Assembly (NCBI GenBank): GCA_964398215.1
Contig: CAYNNP010000115.1
Coordinates: 1-20,443 of the forward strand
Reading direction: 5' to 3'
Length of the DNA stretch: 20,443 nucleotides
Source: CAYNNP01 sp964398215
Lineage (GTDB): Bacteria > Planctomycetota > Planctomycetia > Pirellulales > Pirellulaceae
Shown here: positions 14,805-20,443 of the stretch, one piece after another
How positions within the stretch are numbered: position 1 is the stretch's first letter
Layout of the letters: every line of letters begins with the position of its first letter
Position numbers and translations under genes: made by a program
Notes under the pieces: model-generated
Told to the model about the DNA's origin: nothing
Seen by the model: the letters and a program-made list of their open reading frames with translations, nothing else
The model's database searches: none

Positions 14805-16226
14805 CTAATTCGTTCGTCCATGAAGATGCATTCCTTTGCGAGCGGCTTTGAGTGCGTCTGGGGTATCAACCGCTGCACCTGGGTCTTTTTGCTCGCGCAT
14901 CCAATCATCCAGCGCGTCACTAAGTCGACGTTTCGCGTCGGCATATTTTGGATCGGCAGCCAGATTCTTCATTTCAAAAGGATCACGACTGGTCAGGTAC
15001 AGTTGTTCCGGCGCTCGGTGCATGTAGCGTTTTACACGTTGGTACACGCCAGGTTGCTTCAGCGGATCAGCGCCAACCCAGCTTGCCCAATAGGGATTGT
15101 TCAGGCGACCACCGCCCATCAAATGTTTTTCAATGTAGATCTCGTCAGGTGACAAATTTCGGATGTAACGAAACTTGCCGTCCGTGATCGACCGGATCGG
15201 ATAGCTTGGACCTTCTGGCAAATTGTTATGCATGCCATAGGCAAAGTCGCGATGCGTTTCTTTTTTGCCACGCAGCACATCAGCGAAACTTTTCCCGTCG
15301 ATTGTGTCAGGAGCTTTGCCGCTTGCCAATTCGATCAACGTTGGAACGACATCGGCATACTGGATCAAGGCGTCGGTCCGTTTGTCTTGAGCGATATTCC
15401 CTGGCCATGACGCGATCAGCGCGGTGTGAACACCAGTGCTCCAGTTGGTCCATTTGCAACCTGGAAACTGCGAGCCTTGCTCAGATGTGAACAGGACAAC
15501 TGTGTCGTCGGTTTGGCCCGTCCGTTCCAATACGTCCAAAATCTCTCCGACTTGGCCATCCATATAAGTGATCTCGGCCAAGTAATCGGAAAAGTGTTGG
15601 CGAGTCAGCGGAGTGTCAGCAATGTTTTCAGGCAGCTTCAGTTTCTTTGGTGGGTACTGCGAGGCGTCACCCATCACCCACGGGATGTGCGGTTCGACAA
15701 GTGCCACCACGATACAGAAAGGCGATGTGTTTTCGATCGGTGACATGAATTTGGAGATGTCGCCAACATCATGTGCTTTTGTTGGATCACGAACACAACT
15801 GGAATCAAACCCCGCAAGCTTCTTGAATGGGAAAGCGTCGTTTGGCTTCACATGAACTTTGCCGGCGATTCCAACGCGATAGCCAAGCGGACGCAACAAG
15901 TGCGGCAAGCTCTTCGTTGCTGGCCGGCTTGCAGAATGGTTCCAAGAACAACCGTTGTGCAAAGGATATTGGCCCGTGTACAGTTCCGCGCGACAGGGCT
16001 GGCACATCGCCGATGCCAGGTAGGCTTGGTTGAAAGTCAGCCCACGCGTGGCCAAAGCATCAATGTTCGGTGTCTTGGCATTTTTACCTCCGTAGAGCGG
16101 CAAATCATTGAAGGTGCAGTCGTCCGCCATGATGATTAAGAAGTTGGGTTGATCGGCGGCGCTGACATCAAGCGCGAGTATCGCCACGGCAAGCCCAAGA
16201 GCTGCGAAAACACGTTCTACATTCAA
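14805..16226 (-). CDS. Secreted type I sulfatase
   Basis: This is a 473-residue protein starting at TTG 16226, the only in-frame start that keeps the signal peptide (MNVERVFAALGLAVAILALDVSA, cleavage near 23). Alkaline-phosphatase-fold sulfatase features: metal Asp pair MADD (D35, D36), formylglycine motif CQPCRAELYTG with Cys75 and Arg79, GKVHVK (Lys123, His125), ALVEPHIPW, and a late metal-site segment FTSEQGSQFPGCKW. The signature has Cys78 where most family members have Ser, and SEQG replaces the common S-D-N/H-G. Both variants still fit CxPxR maturation. It hydrolyses sulfate esters, probably on an algal polysaccharide, after formylglycine activation by a maturase encoded elsewhere. Substrate specificity cannot be read from this sequence. 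Confidence 0.93.
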   Translation of the reverse strand: MNVERVFAALGLAVAILALDVSAADQPNFLIIMADDCTFNDLPLYGGKNAKTPNIDALATRGLTFNQAYLASAMCQPCRAELYTGQYPLHNGCSWNHSASRPATKSLPHLLRPLGYRVGIAGKVHVKPNDAFPFKKLAGFDSSCVRDPTKAHDVGDISKFMSPIENTSPFCIVVALVEPHIPWVMGDASQYPPKKLKLPENIADTPLTRQHFSDYLAEITYMDGQVGEILDVLERTGQTDDTVVLFTSEQGSQFPGCKWTNWSTGVHTALIASWPGNIAQDKRTDALIQYADVVPTLIELASGKAPDTIDGKSFADVLRGKKETHRDFAYGMHNNLPEGPSYPIRSITDGKFRYIRNLSPDEIYIEKHLMGGGRLNNPYWASWVGADPLKQPGVYQRVKRYMHRAPEQLYLTSRDPFEMKNLAADPKYADAKRRLSDALDDWMREQKDPGAAVDTPDALKAARKGMHLHGRTN

Positions 16227-16286
16227 GGCAACGAATCCGTCTTGGGAGCAACAGGTACTAACGAGTGATCATTTTAATCGACTTGG

Positions 16287-16337
16287 CAAAACGAATGTTG
16301 ATCACGTTTTGTACTTGATGTCACGAAACGTACGTTT
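16287..16337. promoter_or_regulatory. Inverted repeats upstream of the sulfatase gene
   Basis: In the 138 bases between pstB and the sulfatase, CAAAACG (16287-16293) pairs with CGTTTTG (16305-16311), and AAACGTACGTTT (16326-16337) is a perfect 12-bp palindrome. Either could be an operator for the sulfatase gene or part of the pst terminator; nothing decides. Confidence 0.3.
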
Positions 16338-16364
16338 TTGAACAACAAGAACCCTGTCTAGCCG

Positions 16365-17243
16365 TTAACCGGTCTTGCCGTTGACGTAGGCGACTGTCAG
16401 AGGCTGCTGCGGCTGGTCAAAGATACGAGCGCCTGTTCCATGTTCGATCAGGGTACCAGTGCCGTCGGTTGCCCAAAAGAAAGCCGCGTAATCGGCGATG
16501 CGTCTCGCTTGCTGCAAGTTGTGCGTGACGACAATCACCGTGTAGCGGCCACGAAAGCTAAGCAGTAGTTCTTCCACAACACCGCTCGACAGCGGGTCGA
16601 GTGCGCTGCATGGTTCATCCATCAGCAGAACTTCGGGACGCAACGCTAACGCACGCGCGATACAAAGCCGTTGTTGCTGGCCGCCCGAGAGCGAAAACGC
16701 CGATGAGTCAAGTCGATCTTTTACCTCAGACCACAAACCGACGTCTTGGAGCACTGATTCGACGATCTCTGCGCGTTCGCTTCGCTTTCGGATACCGTGT
16801 TCTTTCAATGGCATTTCGATGTTCTTGCGGATCGAAAGCGGGAACGGATTTGGTTTTTGAAAAATCATTCCAACGCGGCGGCGGAGCGAAATCACGTCCT
16901 TTGTTTTTTGAATGTCCAGCGAGCCGATCGAGATTTTTCCATCCACTCGGCATCCGGGGATCATGTCCGTCATGCGGTTCAAGCTGCTTAAGAAACTTGT
17001 TTTGCCGCATCCTGATGGACCGATCAAAGCGGTCAAACAACCCTGATTGATCGTCATTGAGATCCCTGCCAAGACACGCGAGTTACCGTAGTGAATCGCA
17101 AGGTCATCGACTTCGATCAATGGCTGGGGGATACAGCAAGGCGGTCCGGCATCGAGTGGTCCGATGGTAAACTCGTTGCTTTCCGTGTTTGACGTTTGCG
17201 CGCAGCAGTCTCGCTTTGGCATGTTTCTGTCTTCTGAGCTCAT
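16365..17243 (-). CDS. pstB: Phosphate ABC transporter ATP-binding protein PstB
   Basis: This is a 292-residue protein from ATG 17243, which overlaps the pstA stop as ATGA; GGAAAAGGA about 11 nt upstream may serve as ribosome site. An in-frame upstream start at 17270 is possible but lies inside pstA. Motifs: Walker A GPSGCGKTS, the PstB-specific LNRMTD and FQKPNPFPLSI, signature LSGGQQQR, Walker B LLMDEPCSALDP and H-loop VTHN. It hydrolyses ATP to drive phosphate import through PstCA. An N-terminal extension of about 40 residues before the first β-strand contains two Cys-Cys pairs (DCC and PCC), unusual for PstB. It is the last gene of the operon; no phoU follows. Confidence 0.95.
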   Translation of the reverse strand: MSSEDRNMPKRDCCAQTSNTESNEFTIGPLDAGPPCCIPQPLIEVDDLAIHYGNSRVLAGISMTINQGCLTALIGPSGCGKTSFLSSLNRMTDMIPGCRVDGKISIGSLDIQKTKDVISLRRRVGMIFQKPNPFPLSIRKNIEMPLKEHGIRKRSERAEIVESVLQDVGLWSEVKDRLDSSAFSLSGGQQQRLCIARALALRPEVLLMDEPCSALDPLSSGVVEELLLSFRGRYTVIVVTHNLQQARRIADYAAFFWATDGTGTLIEHGTGARIFDQPQQPLTVAYVNGKTG

Positions 17244-18136
17244 GTCACTACGATCCTTTTCCTCAACCAACGGTTTGCGATCCAGCTAGCACTCGCATTG
17301 ATAACCAACAACATCGCGATCAAAACCAATGCGGATGCGTAGGCATGCCGATCGCCGCCAGCAACATTCATTGATAGGTCAAAAATGTGAACGGACAAGG
17401 CGCGGCCGGAATCAAACAACGAACCTGGAGTACGATCAACGTACCCGCTGGTAAAAATCAATGCTGCAGTTTCAGCGAGCGCGCGTCCGATGCCCAGAAC
17501 CAATCCGACGACGATTCCCGGTACGGCTGCTGGCAATAATAATTGGATTAGCGTCGCAGTGCGGGACAATCCCATTGCTGCGGCGCCCATTCGGTAGTCA
17601 TTCGGAACCGACCGAAACCCTTCTTCGGTCGCTCGTATCAGGATCGGCAGCACCATGCATGAAAGTGTGAGACCGCCTGACAAAATGGAGAACCCTAGCC
17701 CCAAATAAATGCAGAAAAAGGCATTTCCGAATAGGCCGAAAACGATGGAAGGTACGCCGGCCAGGACATCCAAACTACGACGAACAAGCTTGCCAAATGT
17801 ACTTTCGGCCTGCGTAAATTCGTTCAGTAGGATTGCGGTTCCGACTCCCAGTGGCACCGAGACGATCATCGCGACTGCCAAGATCAGCAGCGTTGAAACA
17901 ATGATGGGAAAGATCCCGCCGCCACGCCCTGCGTCGCGAGGAGCTTCGGTTAAAAAACTCCAGGTGATCGAAGGTAAACCGGCAATCAGAATGTCTGCCA
18001 ATATCCAGAGGAAAACGCCGCTGACGATCGCTGCGATGGACCACACCATGCACGTTGTGAATGCATCAAACAAGACGTTGGCGACTGAATGCGAAGCCGA
18101 TTGCGAAGCCGATTGCGCTGTGGATGTTTTAGCCAT
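17240..18136 (-). CDS. pstA: Phosphate ABC transporter permease PstA
   Basis: This is a 298-residue protein from ATG 18136, which overlaps the pstC end by 8 nt; the in-frame ATG 18166 would give a longer overlap. Six membrane helices are expected. Family parts seen are APRDAGRGGGIFPIIVSTLL, VPLGVGTAILLNEF, DVLAGVPSIVFGLFG, the permease EAA-like loop AAAMGLSRTATLIQLLLP and GIGRALAETAALIFTSG. With PstC it forms the phosphate channel in the inner membrane. The N-terminal cytoplasmic tail has a Ser/Ala/Gln repeat (QSASQSASHS) encoded by a 12-bp tandem duplication. The stop overlaps the pstB start. Confidence 0.96.
   Translation of the reverse strand: MAKTSTAQSASQSASHSVANVLFDAFTTCMVWSIAAIVSGVFLWILADILIAGLPSITWSFLTEAPRDAGRGGGIFPIIVSTLLILAVAMIVSVPLGVGTAILLNEFTQAESTFGKLVRRSLDVLAGVPSIVFGLFGNAFFCIYLGLGFSILSGGLTLSCMVLPILIRATEEGFRSVPNDYRMGAAAMGLSRTATLIQLLLPAAVPGIVVGLVLGIGRALAETAALIFTSGYVDRTPGSLFDSGRALSVHIFDLSMNVAGGDRHAYASALVLIAMLLVINASASWIANRWLRKRIVVT
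18091..18117. repeat. 12-bp tandem repeat inside pstA N-terminus
   Basis: GCGAAGCCGATT occurs at 18091-18102 and again at 18103-18114, followed by the first three bases of a third unit. It encodes QSAS twice in the cytoplasmic tail of PstA, so unit changes would keep the frame. Confidence 0.85.
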
Positions 18137-18995
18137 GTATCCGTCCTTGGCTGACCCATTCAGCAAAGCCGACTAACACGATCACCATCGCCATCAAAAT
18201 CAGCCCGCACACAAACAACGCCGCGCGGTGGCCGTCCATCGCGTAAGCCATCTCCAAGGCAATGTTCGCCGTCATCGTACGAACAGGCTCAAAAATGCTT
18301 TTTGGATTTTGAACTACATTTCCCGCCACCATCAACACCGCCATGGTTTCGCCGATGGCTCGGCCTGTGCCCAAAAGCACCGCTGTGAACAGGCCTGATC
18401 GAGAAGCTGGCAATACGACACTGAAAACGGTTCGCCCACGAGACAACCCGAGCGCCGCGGATGCTCGCAGATGTTCGCTTGGCAAGTTATCGAAAGTCGC
18501 ACCGGCAAGCAACGCGATGGTCGGAAGAATCATGATTGTCAAAACGATGATCGCCGACAGAAGACTTGTGCCTGGCGGTTGCCAGCTTGCAACGATTGGA
18601 ACCAGCACCACCAATCCCCACAGTCCATAGACGACCGAAGGAATCCCGGCGAGCAGCTCGATCATTTTCCCGTAGGGCTTTCGCAATTTGGAGGGCGCAT
18701 AAAAGTGCGCGAAAACTGCCGATCCGATCCCAAGTGGTGTCGCCAGCAAAATCGCGCCTGTCGTTGCCAGCAACGTTGCGACGATCATCGGGACTAGATT
18801 AAACTGTCCATCTTCCGGTCCAGCCGAAGGGCGCCACGATTGATCGGTGAAGAAACGAGTCACACCTACATCGCGAAACGCCGGTAGCGCTTCGAGAAAA
18901 AGAAACTGCAGAATCACAAACGTGATCGCTCCGGTCAGCAACCCGCAACCACGCAGCAACCAAACAAGAACAGTATCACTGCGCCAACGGGACAA
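18129..18995 (-). CDS. pstC: Phosphate ABC transporter permease PstC
   Basis: About 288 residues. No ATG or GTG is available near the start. TTG 18995 is preferred because GGAG (19003-19006) lies 7 nt upstream; an in-frame TTG at 19013 has no ribosome site. Family features: a first membrane helix (LLTGAITFVILQFLFLEA), SWRPSAGPEDGQFNLVPMIV, ATPLGIGSAVF, ELLAGIPSVVYGLWG, SAALGLSRGRTVFSVVLPAS and GTGRAIGETMAVLMVAGN, ending with a last helix near the C-terminus. It forms the membrane channel with PstA. It overlaps pstS by 20 nt upstream and pstA by 8 nt downstream, consistent with coupled translation. Confidence 0.94.
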   Translation of the reverse strand: MSRWRSDTVLVWLLRGCGLLTGAITFVILQFLFLEALPAFRDVGVTRFFTDQSWRPSAGPEDGQFNLVPMIVATLLATTGAILLATPLGIGSAVFAHFYAPSKLRKPYGKMIELLAGIPSVVYGLWGLVVLVPIVASWQPPGTSLLSAIIVLTIMILPTIALLAGATFDNLPSEHLRASAALGLSRGRTVFSVVLPASRSGLFTAVLLGTGRAIGETMAVLMVAGNVVQNPKSIFEPVRTMTANIALEMAYAMDGHRAALFVCGLILMAMVIVLVGFAEWVSQGRIHG

Positions 18996-19818
18996 AATAT
19001 TGCTCCAAGACAATCTGGTTGACGTCGCGCGATCGAGCGAATTCTATGAACTCGGCCGCCAGCCCGGTTGGTTCACCTTTGACGACCAGATTCAACGGGC
19101 GCGACAATGGAAATTCGCCAGATCGAACGTTTTCGATCGATGCTGCAACGCCCGCGAGCGGTAGAAGCTTGATTGCGACATCATGGGAGGCGTCGTATTC
19201 GGCGGTTCCAATCGAAACGTAACCGATCGCGCCAGGGTTACCGGCGACCGTCTTGATTCCTTGTTCGTTGTCGCCGATCACGGTGTCCGCTTTGATATCC
19301 GCATTGTCTAGCTTGAAATGTCCAACGAACAATTCCAGAGTCGATCGGCCTTCGGCTTTATTGACGACCGTGATTTCGCCGTCCGCTCCACCGACTTCTT
19401 TCCAGTTGTTGATGCGGCCGGTGTAGATCCCCACAATCTGGTCATCGGTCAGTGAGGCAACCGGATTGGTTCGATGCAAGATAATGCAAATGCCGTCTTT
19501 CGCAATCGTGTACGACGTCAGGTCTTTTTCGGCACTCTTGAGAGCTCGTGAAACCATCCCGATGTCGGCGAGTCCGCGTCGTGCGTCGGCAACACCTCGC
19601 GAAGAGCCACCGCTTTGCACATCCACTCTGACACCAGGGTGCAGCGTTTCAAATTTCTTGGCGATCTCACCCACCAATGGAGCAACCGTACTGGACCCTG
19701 TTAGCACGATCTGTTTGTCGCCCTGACCATCGCTTGAGTTACAACCGATCAAAGCCAGCGGCACCAAGCCGAGCATCGAAAGTAAGATCGCACGTGTAAA
19801 GCGTGAGAGAGGCAGCAC
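18976..19818 (-). CDS. pstS: Phosphate-binding lipoprotein PstS
   Basis: This is a 280-residue protein from GTG 19818, supported by AGGAG 6 nt upstream and by the signal peptide that begins there (MLPLSRFTRAILLSMLGLVP, lipobox LIGC, Cys26). Upstream in-frame ATGs would bury the signal sequence behind 61 extra residues. Phosphate-ligand regions are TGSSTVAPL, VQSGGSSRGVADARRGLADIGMVSR and KAEGRSTLELF, as in the PBP-like phosphate-binding family. It captures phosphate outside the inner membrane and delivers it to PstCA. It is the first gene of the pst operon; a Pho-type operator would be expected upstream but I could not recognise a box. Confidence 0.95.
   Translation of the reverse strand: MLPLSRFTRAILLSMLGLVPLALIGCNSSDGQGDKQIVLTGSSTVAPLVGEIAKKFETLHPGVRVDVQSGGSSRGVADARRGLADIGMVSRALKSAEKDLTSYTIAKDGICIILHRTNPVASLTDDQIVGIYTGRINNWKEVGGADGEITVVNKAEGRSTLELFVGHFKLDNADIKADTVIGDNEQGIKTVAGNPGAIGYVSIGTAEYDASHDVAIKLLPLAGVAASIENVRSGEFPLSRPLNLVVKGEPTGLAAEFIEFARSRDVNQIVLEQYFVPLAQ
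19003..19006 (-). promoter_or_regulatory. Ribosome binding site deciding the pstC TTG start
   Basis: GGAG on the minus strand lies inside the pstS coding end, 7 nt before TTG 18995. It is the reason for choosing that start. Confidence 0.6.
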
Positions 19819-19824
19819 AGTTAT

Positions 19825-19829
19825 CTCCT
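19825..19829 (-). promoter_or_regulatory. Ribosome binding site deciding the pstS GTG start
   Basis: AGGAG on the minus strand, 6 nt before GTG 19818. It places the start directly before the lipoprotein signal peptide. Confidence 0.8.
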
Positions 19830-20056
19830 GCGGAAAGATTTTCACGATTGGCCCACAGAATTTCAGTTTGCAACTCGATCGGCGGCGTGAAACCGAAACA
19901 GCAGCCCTTTGTAGGGTGTCGTCCGCATCTGTGAAGTTTGCGATTCGACTATGTAAATATAGCTCTGACGTAGATCTGTGTGCACCCTCGTGACCATCCA
20001 TCGCCTCGCCTATTAAGATGGATTATCACTTGGCAGATCCGCCAGATTTGGTTTTT
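19830..20056. other. pst operon upstream region, no gene seen
   Basis: About 230 bases lie between the pstS ribosome site and the REP-like element. An AT-rich stretch (19951-19962, minus-strand AGCTATATTTACATAG around it) could hold a -10 element for leftward transcription. No matching -35 element or PhoB-type direct repeats could be identified by eye. Confidence 0.4.
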
Positions 20057-20136
20057 GGCAACCCGACGCGTGAGCGCGTGAGCGAGGGACCGAGACACGA
20101 TCGATTGTCCCTCGCTAACACTTTTTGGAGTTGCGC
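20057..20136 (-). repeat. REP-like palindromic element, right copy
   Basis: This is the inverted partner of 62-133. Outer arms GGCAACCCGACGC (20057-20069) and CTTTTTGGAGTTGCGC (20121-20136) match the left copy's arms in reverse complement. The inner hairpin is GTGAGCGAGGGACC (20078-20091) against TGTCCCTCGCTAAC (20106-20119). An extra GTGAGCGC precedes the hairpin here. Confidence 0.75.
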
Positions 20137-20145
20137 TTTTTCTGT

Positions 20146-20235
20146 CACCCTCCCGCTTGCGGGAGGGTCGGACGCGGTAGCGGCCGGGGAGGGCCCTCTC
20201 CGGGCCTGAGAGCCCGACTCTCCCAAAGGGAGAGT
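20146..20235. repeat. Double-hairpin dispersed-repeat-like element
   Basis: ACCCTCCCGC-TT-GCGGGAGGGT (20146-20167) is a perfect 10-bp stem with a two-base spacer. ACTCTCCC-AAA-GGGAGAGT (20217-20235) is a perfect 8-bp stem. Between them lies a GC-rich stretch with GGGCCC- and GGGCCT-type short complements. This layout is typical of palindromic intergenic elements scattered through planctomycete genomes, as far as I recall. Confidence 0.65.
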
Positions 20236-20316
20236 GAAATCTCACGACACGTTTTCATCTCGTGGTTTACTTATCCAAATTCGTTTTCCACGGTGAAAAG
20301 CGCATTACACTTCGGG

Positions 20317-20442
20317 TTACCAGGAGTAGGCCGGACCGAGCAAACGCTGCAATTGCCGGAACTTCGGACGCAAGAAGAGACGTCGTTGATAGCGTAATCT
20401 CTGCGACACAATGGAGGCGTTTGCGCTGTTCCGGCACGTATC
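20317..20442 (-). CDS. C-terminal fragment of repeat-borne protein (unknown), right copy
   Basis: 41 residues are open from the right edge to TAA 20317-20319 on the minus strand, ending LLGPAYSW. Residues 24-39 (LRPKFRQLQRLLGPAY) equal those encoded at the left edge. The upstream part is rich in Arg/Gln (SQRLRYQRRL). The gene would enter from outside the window. The family is not recognised; a non-coding repeat remains possible. Confidence 0.35.
   Translation of the reverse strand, partial: DTCRNSANASIVSQRLRYQRRLFLRPKFRQLQRLLGPAYSW
20326..20380 (-). repeat. Right copy of window-terminal inverted repeat
   Basis: The reverse complement matches 1-55 at 52 of 55 positions; see the left copy. 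Homology visibly stops at 20326, inside the last codons of the open frame, where the two copies diverge. Confidence 0.85.
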
Positions 20443-20443
20443 G

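Noticed and set aside
16326..16337. AAACGTACGTTT palindrome as a terminator of pstB
   Set aside because: It has no loop bases and a short stem, so a hairpin would be weak; kept only as a possible operator.
1..20443. tRNA, rRNA, CRISPR array or transposase gene
   Set aside because: No cloverleaf-like sequence, rRNA segment, regular direct-repeat array or transposase motif was recognised anywhere in the window.

Overview
The window looks like chromosomal DNA from a planctomycete of the Pirellulaceae (Rhodopirellula-like) type. The signs are two DUF1559 pseudopilin-type proteins, a secreted type I sulfatase, a DUF6655-type lipoprotein, many TTG/GTG starts, and palindromic dispersed repeats. This placement comes from family content only; no rRNA or marker tree was available. 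Both ends carry inverted copies of one repeat, so the window may be a whole scaffold that stopped at repeats. Two runs of exactly 100 N (3217-3316 and 7066-7165) look like scaffolding placeholders. Reading frames that run through them are artificial fusions.

Layout. (1) 1-580: partial repeat-borne reading frame, REP-like palindrome, small membrane protein. (2) 582-1171: non-coding, with several strong inverted repeats. (3) 1172-1948: DUF6655-type lipoprotein, followed by a terminator hairpin shared with a leftward DUF1559 gene (2149-3216, 5' end lost in gap 1). (4) 3318-9855: a rightward, tightly packed operon resembling a reduced type II secretion / type IV pilus inner-membrane machine. It holds a GspE-like ATPase (5' end in gap 1), three consecutive GspF-like membrane proteins (the third cut by gap 2), a GspJ-like prepilin, a short GspK/PilX-like protein, a DUF1559 pseudopilin and a polytopic membrane protein, ending at a rho-independent terminator. 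(5) 9912-12051, leftward: sucC-sucD. (6) 12155-13699, rightward: altronate dehydratase family protein, divergent from sucC. (7) 13705-16226, leftward: sulfatase, then a DUF2817 (M14-like) metallopeptidase. (8) 16365-19818, leftward: pstS-pstC-pstA-pstB phosphate uptake operon with overlapping genes. (9) 19819-20443: pst upstream region, two kinds of palindromic repeat, and the inverted partner of the left-end repeat.

The most unusual part is region 4. Genes at successive junctions overlap by 1-11 nt, which suggests coupled translation. The same operon encodes an assembly ATPase, three platform-like proteins and a DUF1559 protein. This makes it a concrete candidate for a dedicated assembly or export machine for DUF1559 pseudopilins, a family that is very numerous in planctomycetes but has no proven function. 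No secretin, GspC/L/M homologue or prepilin peptidase is in the window.

The remaining genes are ordinary metabolism and transport: TCA cycle (SucCD), hexuronate/aldarate breakdown (UxaA-like), sulfated polysaccharide desulfation (sulfatase), and high-affinity phosphate uptake (Pst).
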